This document shows, piece after piece, positions 25,149-31,749 of a stretch of 32,631 nucleotides of DNA. The notes beneath the pieces were generated by a model that was given only the letters and a program-made list of their open reading frames with translations, did no database searches and was not told where the DNA came from. A program made the position numbers and the translations under genes. Positions within the stretch are counted from its first letter, which is position 1; the number at the start of each line of letters is the position of its first letter. This DNA is from UBA1227 sp045599345 (lineage in GTDB: Bacteria > Bacillota > Clostridia > Oscillospirales > Acutalibacteraceae): assembly GCA_045599345.1 (NCBI GenBank), contig JAZRVV010000018.1, positions 1 to 32,631 on the forward strand, given 5' to 3'.

Positions 25149-25820
25149 ATGGACAATAAAGAATTTCGAGTAATCGAAATAAAAGAAAATATCTTTGCAG
25201 ATAACAATAAGGATGCGGAAAAGCTCCGTGCAGAACTTAAGGCTAAGGGAACTTTTCTCCTCAATATCATGTCATCCCCGGGCTCTGGTAAGACGACAAC
25301 TCTGACTCAGGTCATTCCAAAACTTGCAAGCAAGTACAAGATTGGAGTTATGGAGGCCGACATTGACTCAGATGTCGATGCAGTAACAATCACAGCCATC
25401 GGTGCCAAGGCTATTCAACTTCATACCGGTGGCATGTGCCATTTGACTGCTGAGATGACAAGGCAAGGAATAGAGGGCCTCGATGAGGACTTTGATTTGC
25501 TTATTCTTGAGAATGTAGGCAACCTCGTTTGCCCAGCTGAGTTTGATACTGGTGCTGTTAAGAACCTTACAATTCTCTCGGTACCAGAGGGCGACGACAA
25601 ACCACTTAAATATCCACTGATGTATCAAGTTTCAAATCTCTTGGTCATCAACAAGATTGATGTTGCGCCATACTTCACTTTCGATATTGAAAAGTGCAAG
25701 GCAAACGCCAAAATGAGAAATGAAAACATCGAAATCATCCCTATCTCCGCTAAAACAGGTGAGGGCATAGACGAGCTCTGTGCATGGCTTGAGCGCGAGA
25801 TAGAGGCTTGGAAAAACTAA
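25149..25820 (+). CDS. hypB: HypB-type nickel-insertion GTPase
   Basis: HypB is a SIMIBI GTPase that powers nickel transfer from HypA. Walker A SSPGSGKTT spans residues 42-50 (Lys48). The metal-binding Cys97-His98 (MCHLTAEM) and Cys128 (GNLVCPAEFD) of the G domain are kept. NKID is the guanine-specificity motif. The His-rich N-terminal tail seen in some HypB proteins is absent. The ATG at 25149 is chosen because GGGAGGG ends 8 bases before it; an upstream in-frame start would overlap hypA. Length of 223 residues is normal. A terminator follows. Confidence 0.94.
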   Translation: MDNKEFRVIEIKENIFADNNKDAEKLRAELKAKGTFLLNIMSSPGSGKTTTLTQVIPKLASKYKIGVMEADIDSDVDAVTITAIGAKAIQLHTGGMCHLTAEMTRQGIEGLDEDFDLLILENVGNLVCPAEFDTGAVKNLTILSVPEGDDKPLKYPLMYQVSNLLVINKIDVAPYFTFDIEKCKANAKMRNENIEIIPISAKTGEGIDELCAWLEREIEAWKN

Positions 25821-25824
25821 GTAA

Positions 25825-25854
25825 AAGAGGACTGGCTTGCCAGTCCTCTTTGTT
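25825..25854 (+). terminator. Terminator of the oxidoreductase-hypAB operon
   Basis: An 11-bp stem (AAGAGGACTGG, 25825-25835, with 25840-25850) and a four-base loop are followed by TGTTGTT. The loop and 3' arm contain the likely -35 box of the next gene. Confidence 0.85.
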
Positions 25855-25865
25855 GTTAGTATAAT
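25837..25865 (+). promoter_or_regulatory. Promoter of the DUF362 gene, embedded in the hypB terminator
   Basis: TTGCCA (25837-25842), exactly 17 bases, TATAAT (25860-25865). This is the best sigma-A match in the window. The transcript should begin at about 25871-25873, that is, on the ATG itself (25872). Confidence 0.72.
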
Positions 25866-25871
25866 GGTGAC

Positions 25872-26966
25872 ATGAATATTAATCAGATTTTAAGAGTTGT
25901 TGGAACCGACTACAAAGCGATGACCAAAGAGCTTTGCGAGCGGGCAGAACTTTGTAGCATGATTCCGGCAAAGGATTCAAAAATTGCAATCAAGCCAAAT
26001 TTGGTTGTTGCTGGGCCAGCGGAACTTGGTGCGACTACGCACCCAGCTGTTGTCGCTGGCATAATAGAATATTTAAACGCGAATGGTTTTAACAACCTAG
26101 TTATCATCGAAAGCGCCTGGTATGGAGAGGATACCGAGAGCGCTTTGATGGCATCTGGGTTTGATGCGCTTTTGAAAGAATATTCTGTTCCGTTTGTTGA
26201 CGTTAAAAAAGTCCCAAGCCACAAGCATGATTGCTGTGGCATGGAACTCAATGTCACCGATGCAATAAATGATGTTGATTTCCTCATCAATGTCCCAGTA
26301 CTCAAGGGACATTGCCAAGTGCGAATGACTTGCGCTTTAAAGAACATCAAGGGACTTGTTCCTGATGATGAAAAGCGCAGATTCCATGCACTTGGCATCA
26401 ACAAACCGGTTGGCCACCTCGCCGCAGCAATCAAGCAGGATTTCATCATAGTTGATAATATCTGCGGCGACCTTGATTTTGAAGAGGGTGGCAACCCGGT
26501 TGTAAGGAACAGTATCCTTGCAGCAGTGGATCCTGTCCTCATAGATGCTTATGCATGCGACAAGCTCCACTTGAGTGTTGATAATGTGGAGTATCTAAAA
26601 CTCGCGGAGTCGCTTGGAGCGGGCTCATCCGATTTGTCATCAGCTGAAATAGTTGACCTTAGGAGCAATGGGGAGGACAGCCTCCCAGAGAGCAGCAAAG
26701 TGCTGGATGTTGCCTATGCAGCAGAGGCGCTTGATGCTTGCAGCGCCTGCTATGGCAACCTAGTTCCAGCACTGCTTGAACTTTCAGAGGAAGGCCTCCT
26801 CCAAAGACTCGATACCAAGATTGCCATAGGCCAAGGCCACGAGGGCCAGACAGGCACCCTTGGCATCGGCAACTGCACATCCAAATTTGATGTCTGTATC
26901 AAAGGCTGTCCGCCAAGCAAAGATGAGATTTATCGAGGACTCAAGGCCTATATCGAAAAAGCATAA
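25872..26966 (+). CDS. DUF362 domain protein with C-terminal cysteine cluster
   Basis: A 364-residue DUF362-family protein: IAIKPNLV near residue 40, TTHPAVVAGIIEYL, LINVPVLKGHCQVRMTCALKNIKGLVP in the core and DAYACDKL. The C terminus has ACSAC and a second group, GNCTSKFDVCIKGCPPS, in the position of the Fe-S region found in many relatives, but without a classical CxxCxxCxxxCP ferredoxin motif. The biochemical role of DUF362 is not settled. No Shine-Dalgarno sequence precedes the ATG, which coincides with the predicted transcript start. The next in-frame ATG (25920) would remove conserved sequence and also lacks one. It lies between hypB and a UroD-like gene and has its own terminator. Confidence 0.88.
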   Translation: MNINQILRVVGTDYKAMTKELCERAELCSMIPAKDSKIAIKPNLVVAGPAELGATTHPAVVAGIIEYLNANGFNNLVIIESAWYGEDTESALMASGFDALLKEYSVPFVDVKKVPSHKHDCCGMELNVTDAINDVDFLINVPVLKGHCQVRMTCALKNIKGLVPDDEKRRFHALGINKPVGHLAAAIKQDFIIVDNICGDLDFEEGGNPVVRNSILAAVDPVLIDAYACDKLHLSVDNVEYLKLAESLGAGSSDLSSAEIVDLRSNGEDSLPESSKVLDVAYAAEALDACSACYGNLVPALLELSEEGLLQRLDTKIAIGQGHEGQTGTLGIGNCTSKFDVCIKGCPPSKDEIYRGLKAYIEKA

Positions 26967-26970
26967 TTTG

Positions 26971-27008
26971 AGGGCGTAAGCACTTGGCTTACGCCCTTTA
27001 TTTTTTTC
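26971..27008 (+). terminator. Terminator of the DUF362 gene
   Basis: A perfect 11-bp stem (AGGGCGTAAGC, 26971-26981, with 26987-26997) and a five-base loop are followed by TTATTTTTTT. Confidence 0.93.
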
Positions 27009-27017
27009 GTCATTTCA

Positions 27018-27046
27018 TTGTTTTAAAGTATCTTGTATGCTAAAAT
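27018..27046 (+). promoter_or_regulatory. Extended -10 promoter of the UroD-like operon
   Basis: TTGTTT (27018-27023), 17 bases, TAAAAT (27041-27046) preceded by TGC, an extended -10. The ribosome binding site GGGAGG (27084-27089) lies 9 bases before the ATG at 27099. Confidence 0.62.
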
Positions 27047-27098
27047 AGAATATGCGATAAAACAGAATAACCAAAATATTTTCGGGAGGAAAAATGCA

Positions 27099-28274
27099 AT
27101 GACGAATGAAGAACTTCGTGCTTATCGCACGAAACTATTTCGCGATGCAGGTTCTATGAAAGTTAAGCCTGACCGCATCCCAAATATGTCTTTCTGTGTA
27201 ACATGGAAGATTTTGGATGCAGGTTACAAGCTTACAGAAGCAATGAACGACTACACAATAATGGAGAAGGTCGTTCGCGAGCACCAGGAAAAATATGAAT
27301 TTGATGCTCTTTTCGAGCACGGTGTTCGTAATGTTATCCGTCTACCACTTGCACTTGGTGGACTTACTTACAACATTGATGACGAGGCTGGCGCAGTAAG
27401 CTACGTTGACAACGCACTTTGTGAACTCGATGAGCTCGATGAACTCATCGCAGACCCAAACAAGTTCTTCTGGGAGAAGGGCATGGCCAAAAAATATCCT
27501 ATGTGGGCTGACAAAACTGTTGGCGTAGAGGATATGCAAAAAGTAATTATGGAATTTGGCGCATTTTCACAGTACAACATGAAAATGCTCAAGGTACTCC
27601 CAGAGGAGTACGGCATTCCTACAAATACAGCACCTTCGCAGCCACCATACCAAGGCCTTGATTTCTTGTTCAATACAATTCTCGGTATCAAGGGCCTTTC
27701 AATGGCAATGCGCAGGTGCCCAGACAAGGTCGAAGAGGCAGTTCATGTACTCAATGAACTCTATCTCACACCATCTCTCAAGGCGTTGGAAGCAATGCCT
27801 GATGGTCCATTTATGGATGCTTGTTTTGACTATGACATAACACTTCTCTGCAACTCAATCCTCAACAACAAGCAGTTTGAACGTTTCTTGTGGCCTGACC
27901 TTAAGGCTATGCTTGATCTTCTTGAGAAGAAGGGCAAGACAACTCGCCTCTTTATGGAGGGCGAGAACAAACGCTTCTGGGAATATTTTGCAGATTACAA
28001 ACCAGGCACAATCGTTATGCATGCTGATCAAGATGATGTCTTTGAACTTAAAACTGCACTTCCAAATGTTGCAATCATGGGCGGCATGAAGCTCACAACA
28101 CTAGGTGGTGGCACCAAGGAAGACTGCCTAAGTCTCACCAAAAAACTCTGTGATGAACTTGGTTCTGACGGTGGTTACATCTTCTCAGAAAATGCTATGG
28201 TTTCATACAAGAACGACTGTAATCCAGAAAACTTAAAGGCAGTTTGCGACTTTATTCGCGAATACAGACCATAA
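27099..28274 (+). CDS. Uroporphyrinogen decarboxylase-family protein (putative methyltransferase)
   Basis: A 391-residue member of the UroD/MtaA superfamily. The start at 27099 follows a good GGGAGG site; the longer frame from 27033 begins inside the promoter. The C-terminal half shows the family barrel pattern: RLFMEGENKRFWEYFADYKPGTIVMHADQDD and NVAIMGGMKLTTLG. MtaA-type thiol methyltransferases use an H-x-C...C zinc site; here the matching stretch is MHADQDD without cysteine, so zinc-thiol chemistry as in MtaA is doubtful. True UroD is unlikely, because the protein is longer and no heme gene is near. A corrinoid- or other methyl-transfer role is inferred from the superfamily. It leads an operon with a 62-residue protein and a membrane protein. 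Confidence 0.82.
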   Translation: MTNEELRAYRTKLFRDAGSMKVKPDRIPNMSFCVTWKILDAGYKLTEAMNDYTIMEKVVREHQEKYEFDALFEHGVRNVIRLPLALGGLTYNIDDEAGAVSYVDNALCELDELDELIADPNKFFWEKGMAKKYPMWADKTVGVEDMQKVIMEFGAFSQYNMKMLKVLPEEYGIPTNTAPSQPPYQGLDFLFNTILGIKGLSMAMRRCPDKVEEAVHVLNELYLTPSLKALEAMPDGPFMDACFDYDITLLCNSILNNKQFERFLWPDLKAMLDLLEKKGKTTRLFMEGENKRFWEYFADYKPGTIVMHADQDDVFELKTALPNVAIMGGMKLTTLGGGTKEDCLSLTKKLCDELGSDGGYIFSENAMVSYKNDCNPENLKAVCDFIREYRP

Positions 28275-28287
28275 GGAGGTTTTTAAA

Positions 28288-28476
28288 ATGGATGAAAACA
28301 AAGTAGATATTACTAAGTACCCAGAGGGTCTTCACTATCTCGCACAAAACCTTATGCTTCCGCTTCCTCCAGCAAACCTCCCAGAGGATATGCCACAGGA
28401 ACAGAAAGATGCTATCATCCTTCAGCAGAAGGAATATATTGTAAATATGCTGGTTGGAACACTAGTTCGCCAGTAA
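28288..28476 (+). CDS. 62-residue uncharacterised protein
   Basis: A short acidic, proline-containing protein (ITKYPEGLHYLAQN, LPLPPANLPEDMPQEQKDA). It has no membrane helix, cysteine or signal peptide. AAGGAGG overlaps the UroD-like stop and stands 8 bases before the ATG, which supports real translation. It lies 13 bases after the UroD-like gene and 19 before the membrane protein, so it probably works with them. No family recognised. Confidence 0.75.
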   Translation: MDENKVDITKYPEGLHYLAQNLMLPLPPANLPEDMPQEQKDAIILQQKEYIVNMLVGTLVRQ

Positions 28477-28495
28477 AGAAGGAGAATATTTATCA

Positions 28496-29158
28496 ATGGC
28501 TGAATATAAAAAAGCTGAGGATATGGGAGAAGTAAAAGGTAATTTTTCCGTTGGCCTTGGACTTCTTGATTATATAAATCCTATTTTCTATACCGTAACA
28601 TCAATTACACTTCTTATAAACCTTTTCAAAGCAATGAGTATGCCAATGTACATAATCTATGGACTTGGTGTTTTAGTATCCCTAATCTTTGGATTCTCAA
28701 TCCCTACAGTTAAGGTTATGGTTGGCATGGGCAAGATGAAGTTTTCACTTCCAATCAACCTTGTGTCTTATGTAAACACAGGTATCTTTGTATCTGGACT
28801 CATGCTCCTTGGATACACACTTCACGTAAATCCACTTATTTACCTTGCAATTATTGTTGGTGCAGCATTATTCCTTTATCTCGCTCTTAAAAAGAGCGGC
28901 AAGATAAACACAGTTGCAGTACTCATCGGCGCAATTGGCTACTTGCTTATTTACATCTCGCTCATTACTCTATCAATCAGAGCGGGTGTTACAATTTCAA
29001 TCGTATTTTATGCAATTGCTATTTGCCTTTACGTTGCACTCGTAACTATGGGCGTCAAAGGTGACGTTATGAATGCAAAACTTCATTGGGTTATCGAGTC
29101 TTGCAACATCTGCTGCCAAGGCTGCGTTGCAATTGGCACAATCTTACTTTTCAAGTAA
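28496..29158 (+). CDS. Uncharacterised multi-helix membrane protein
   Basis: A 220-residue protein with six or seven predicted helices and a hydrophilic start (MAEYKKAEDMGEVKGNFSVG). The C-terminal helix contains three close cysteines (SCNICCQGCVAIG), which could bind metal or form disulfides. No transporter signature is recognised. AAGGAG lies 11 bases before the ATG. It is the third gene of the UroD-like operon and ends at a terminator, so it may carry the substrate or product of that system; this is inference from position. Confidence 0.75.
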   Translation: MAEYKKAEDMGEVKGNFSVGLGLLDYINPIFYTVTSITLLINLFKAMSMPMYIIYGLGVLVSLIFGFSIPTVKVMVGMGKMKFSLPINLVSYVNTGIFVSGLMLLGYTLHVNPLIYLAIIVGAALFLYLALKKSGKINTVAVLIGAIGYLLIYISLITLSIRAGVTISIVFYAIAICLYVALVTMGVKGDVMNAKLHWVIESCNICCQGCVAIGTILLFK

Positions 29159-29172
29159 ACAACTAAAACAAA

Positions 29173-29208
29173 GACCGATGTGAAATTAATCACATCGGTC
29201 CTTTATTT
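29173..29208 (+). terminator. Terminator of the UroD-like operon
   Basis: An 11-bp stem (GACCGATGTGA, 29173-29183, with 29190-29200) and an AATTAA loop are followed by CTTTATTT. Confidence 0.88.
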
Positions 29209-29220
29209 AATTTAAAAAAT

Positions 29221-29229
29221 TGGTATAAT
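29221..29229 (+). promoter_or_regulatory. Extended -10 promoter of the 77-residue protein gene
   Basis: TGGTATAAT gives a perfect TATAAT (29224-29229) preceded by TG at the extended -10 position; the -35 region is poor. It lies 39 bases before the ATG at 29269. Confidence 0.52.
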
Positions 29230-29268
29230 AAACATGTCTTAAATAATCAAAAGCCTAAGGAGTTTAGT

Positions 29269-29502
29269 ATGGGATTCGACATATCAATGCTTATGAAGGG
29301 AAAACAGGCGTGGGAGACTTTTAAGTCTAACCATCCAAAGTTCCCTGAATTCTTAAACTATGTAAAAACAAAGGGCCTTTCAGAGGGTACAGAGGTAACA
29401 ATAAACGTTACATACCCCGATGGCCAAAATGTTAAATCAACAATCAAAGTCAAGCAGTCTGATTTAGACTTGCTCAACATGTTTGGCGGACTGATTAGTT
29501 AG
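29269..29502 (+). CDS. 77-residue uncharacterised protein
   Basis: A small soluble protein: a helical first half (ISMLMKGKQAWETFKSNHPKF) and a beta-rich second half (GTEVTINVTYPDGQNVKSTI). It has no signal, membrane segment or cysteine. It has its own promoter and TAAGGAG 6 bases before the ATG. It may be co-transcribed with the GNAT gene 35 bases downstream. No family recognised. Confidence 0.72.
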   Translation: MGFDISMLMKGKQAWETFKSNHPKFPEFLNYVKTKGLSEGTEVTINVTYPDGQNVKSTIKVKQSDLDLLNMFGGLIS

Positions 29503-29537
29503 TAAAGCAGGGATAATAAATTACACAGGTGATTAAA

Positions 29538-30017
29538 ATGACTTTTAGGTATGCAGAGAGAAAAGACACTCCACTCATTCTCCAGTTCATCAAGGAACTT
29601 GCCGACTATGAGCACATGCTTGACGAAGTTGTGGCAGATGTTAACACTCTTGAAGAGTGGATATTCGACAAGCAAAAAGCAGAGGTTATATTTGTTCTCC
29701 AAGATGAAACTGAAGTTGGCTTTGCACTATTCTTCCACAATTTTTCAACATTCCTTGGCAGAGCTGGTATATACCTTGAGGATTTGTATGTCAGACCTGA
29801 GTACAGGGGCAAGGGATATGGTAAAGCTCTGCTAAAACAGCTTGCCAAGATTGCCGTCGAGCGCGGATGCGGTCGCCTTGAATGGTGGTGCCTTGATTGG
29901 AACCAACCAAGCATTGACTTTTACCTTTCGCTCGGAGCGGAGCCAATGTCCGACTGGACAGTCTATCGCATCGCTGGCGAAACATTGAATAAATTAGCAT
30001 CGGAAGAAACAATATGA
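29538..30017 (+). CDS. GNAT family N-acetyltransferase (diamine/spermidine acetyltransferase-like)
   Basis: A 159-residue acetyltransferase. The acetyl-CoA site is LEDLYVRPEYRGKGYGKALL, followed by GRLEWWCLDWNQPSIDFYLSLGA, the pattern of polyamine (SSAT-like) acetyltransferases. The ATG at 29538 is preferred to the GTG at 29529, because AGGTGA (29527-29532) then stands 5 bases upstream and alignment begins there. Its stop overlaps the next start (ATGA). A polyamine or diamine substrate is suggested by similarity only. Confidence 0.88.
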   Translation: MTFRYAERKDTPLILQFIKELADYEHMLDEVVADVNTLEEWIFDKQKAEVIFVLQDETEVGFALFFHNFSTFLGRAGIYLEDLYVRPEYRGKGYGKALLKQLAKIAVERGCGRLEWWCLDWNQPSIDFYLSLGAEPMSDWTVYRIAGETLNKLASEETI

Positions 30018-30610
30018 GTAGTGTTGTAATTTATATTCACGGTCAAGGTGGCAATGCCGATGAGGCGCTACACTACACATCACTTTTTAAAGATTGTGAT
30101 GTTGTCGGAATAGAATACAGTGCCAATACGCCTTGGGAGGCGAAAGATGAATTTCCAAAGCTTTATGATTCCATCGCTTTGAACTACAGTTCTGTAATAC
30201 TTATAGCAAACAGCATCGGTGCATATTTTGCTATGAACGCTCTGTCTGATAAAACAATTGAAAAGGCTTATTTTATATCACCTGTAGTTGATATGGAAAA
30301 GTTGATCAAAGATATGATGACTTGGGCAAATGTTGATGAAACAGAATTAGAACAAAAAGGTACGATTGAGACAAGTTTTGGCCAAACGTTATCATGGAAA
30401 TATCTCTGCTTTGTAAGAACACATCAGGCAAAGTGGAATATTACAACGCATATTCTTTATGGTGATAAAGATAATTTGACTTCACTTGAAACGATATCTA
30501 AATTTGCTGATGAAACAGGCTCGACGCTTACGATAATGAAGGATGGCGAGCATTGGTTCCATACAGAGGAGCAAATGAGATTTCTTGATAAGTGGATAGA
30601 AGAAAACTAA
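30014..30610 (+). CDS. Alpha/beta hydrolase
   Basis: A 198-residue alpha/beta-hydrolase. The early strand has YIHGQGGNADEA (oxyanion region). The nucleophile Ser is in ANSIGAYF, Asp probably in GDKDNL and His in GEHWFH. No signal peptide. It is translationally coupled to the acetyltransferase by a four-base overlap, which hints at shared substrates. It belongs to a broad esterase/thioesterase-like group, and the substrate cannot be told. Confidence 0.87.
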   Translation: MSSVVIYIHGQGGNADEALHYTSLFKDCDVVGIEYSANTPWEAKDEFPKLYDSIALNYSSVILIANSIGAYFAMNALSDKTIEKAYFISPVVDMEKLIKDMMTWANVDETELEQKGTIETSFGQTLSWKYLCFVRTHQAKWNITTHILYGDKDNLTSLETISKFADETGSTLTIMKDGEHWFHTEEQMRFLDKWIEEN

Positions 30611-30650
30611 AAAAGAGAGTTGCAAGAAATTGCAACTCTCTTTTGCTGTA
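30611..30650. terminator. Bidirectional terminator, copy 1 of a shared hairpin
   Basis: A perfect 15-bp stem (30611-30625 with 30630-30644; core AGAGAGTTGCAA) on a GAAA loop. T runs follow on both strands. It ends the hydrolase gene and the minus-strand peptide gene. The same core hairpin recurs at 32588. Confidence 0.92.
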
Positions 30651-30655
30651 TTTTA

Positions 30656-30856
30656 TTATGTTCTTGGCGGTATATCTGGCGGGAGAGCATTGTTATCAGG
30701 TGTTGTTCCTATATCAGACCCTGATGGGCTAATATCTAAATTCCTTTGAGGATCTGCACTGGCTACAAATGGGCCAATTGCTTCTAGTCCCGAGATATCA
30801 ATGCCACCGTTTACTTCTTTAAGTTCTTTATCATTTAATTCGATTCTTTTATCCAT
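30656..30856 (-). CDS. Double-glycine leader peptide (bacteriocin-type or RiPP-like precursor)
   Basis: A 66-residue peptide. The N terminus IELNDKELKEVNGG is the classic double-glycine leader of class II bacteriocins, ComC-like signals and related peptides, with cleavage expected after Gly18. The 48-residue mature part has no cysteine and is rich in Pro, Asp, Ser and Ile (LPPDIPPRT end), unlike pediocin or lanthipeptide cores. GGAGGT lies 7 bases before the ATG. No C39-peptidase ABC exporter, modifying enzyme or immunity gene is in the window, so it is an orphan. Leader recognition is by eye. An unrelated small acidic protein remains possible, but the LNDxELxxVxGG pattern is hard to get by chance. 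Confidence 0.78.
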   Translation of the reverse strand: MDKRIELNDKELKEVNGGIDISGLEAIGPFVASADPQRNLDISPSGSDIGTTPDNNALPPDIPPRT

Positions 30857-30943
30857 ATTCTATACCTCCATTGAGACTACTATTGTTTTTACATCTATTT
30901 ATACGGATGAACTTGAAAAATGGCTACAAAATAATAAAAAGAC

Positions 30944-30975
30944 AAAAGCCAACTTCCCGTGGGGAGTTGGCTTTC
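30944..30975. terminator. Terminator of the minus-strand GNAT gene
   Basis: Stem AAAGCCAACTTCC (from 30945) pairs with GGGAGTTGGCTTT (to 30974), with one G-T pair. On the minus strand it is followed by TTTT-GTC-TTTTT. It isolates the peptide gene at 30656-30856 from the GNAT gene. Confidence 0.85.
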
Positions 30976-31001
30976 TTTAGTGTATGCGCTTTAATTCGGC
31001 T

Positions 31002-31628
31002 TTAGAAAAGTTGACCTGGGAGTTTTAGTTTTTCCTTGGTAGGGAACAATTTATCAAACTCTTCTGCAGCTGCCTCGTCAACAAAATATCCTTGTGGCGT
31101 TTGGTATTCGCCAGTTATTCCATCAAAATATCCTGGGATGAGTTCCTTGCATAAAAAGAATGAAGCGTCCTCCTCTTCTGGGAGGCCATGGTAACGAATT
31201 CCATATTCACTGGCAAAGGCAAAACCTGCTTTACCGTAAAAATCAATGTTACCTTCAAAACATATAGCACCACATCCAAGTTCAGTGGCCTTTTTAAGTG
31301 AATACTCTAATAAAATTAGACCATAGCCTTGCCTTTTGAATTCTGGCGCTATACCTATTGGACCCATTGTCATGATTGGAATTGTTCTGCCATCATCCGC
31401 CTTTATTTCAGCTCTCATGAACATGTTCTGCCCAATGAGTTTGCCATTGAGTTCCATAACAAAATCAAGTTCTTTGACGAATGCGTCATCATCACGAAGT
31501 TGATTAATTACATAGTGCTCAAGGCATCCCGGACGATATACATTCCAAAAACTGTCCCGGACCAGGGCTTCTACTGCCCTATAGTCCTTTGGCTCTTCTA
31601 AACGAATTACGATGTTGTTTTCTTTCAT
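31002..31628 (-). CDS. GNAT family N-acetyltransferase (YhbS-like)
   Basis: A 208-residue acetyltransferase. The acetyl-CoA loop is IGIAPEFKRQGYGLILLEYSL (about 91-111), preceded by MTMGPIG and followed by GAICFEGNIDFYGKAGF, the pattern of YhbS-type enzymes (COG3153). The substrate is unknown. AGGAGG (31636-31641) lies 7 bases before the ATG. Its 5' leader holds a short ORF and competing hairpins that look like a translational attenuator, as found before some antibiotic-resistance genes. It is a single-gene unit with its own terminator. Confidence 0.9.
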   Translation of the reverse strand: MKENNIVIRLEEPKDYRAVEALVRDSFWNVYRPGCLEHYVINQLRDDDAFVKELDFVMELNGKLIGQNMFMRAEIKADDGRTIPIMTMGPIGIAPEFKRQGYGLILLEYSLKKATELGCGAICFEGNIDFYGKAGFAFASEYGIRYHGLPEEEDASFFLCKELIPGYFDGITGEYQTPQGYFVDEAAAEEFDKLFPTKEKLKLPGQLF

Positions 31629-31635
31629 TGTTTTT

Positions 31636-31749
31636 CCTCCTGAAATTTGTCAACTCAAATGCATTTCTGCGGGAGGTCCGATTGTAAGCAAACCTCCCGG
31701 TTATGCTACAATCTCCATTTTGTTGTACTTAATCAAAAAGCACTCTCCT
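31636..31749 (-). promoter_or_regulatory. Candidate erm/cat-type translational attenuator leader
   Basis: All on the minus strand. Hairpin A (31713-31680): GATTGTA with TACAATC, then GCA/TGC and AACC/GGTT on a GGGA loop, 14 bp in all. Hairpin B: CGGGAGGT (31699-31692) with ACCTCCCG (31677-31670). Hairpin C: CCTCC (31676-31672) with the GNAT ribosome binding site GGAGG (31640-31636), reinforced by GAAAT (31667-31663) with ATTTC (31646-31642). A and B exclude each other, as do B and C. A leader ORF runs into the 5' arm of A. The model is a prediction from pairing alone. Confidence 0.55.
31701..31736 (-). CDS. Putative 11-codon regulatory leader peptide
   Basis: TTG start at 31736, with AGGAGAG (31749-31743) 6 bases before it, a good site for such a short frame. 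It encodes MIKYNKMEIVA and stops at TAA (31703-31701) inside hairpin A of the GNAT leader. Its last codons form the 5' arm of that hairpin, so a ribosome paused here would open it. The TTG start and tiny size make this provisional. Confidence 0.45.
   Translation of the reverse strand: MIKYNKMEIVA

Noticed and set aside
27033..27098. Upstream start for the UroD-like protein
   Set aside because: This stretch holds the -10 box and ribosome binding site; the ATG at 27099 has correct spacing.
27099..28274. Heme-pathway uroporphyrinogen decarboxylase (hemE)
   Set aside because: It is longer than HemE, has no heme genes around it and carries methyltransferase-type superfamily features.
31670..31713. 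H-type pseudoknot riboswitch on the plus strand
   Set aside because: The pairings could form one, but no plus-strand gene starts within 300 bases; the minus-strand attenuator reading explains all arms and the nearby ribosome binding site.
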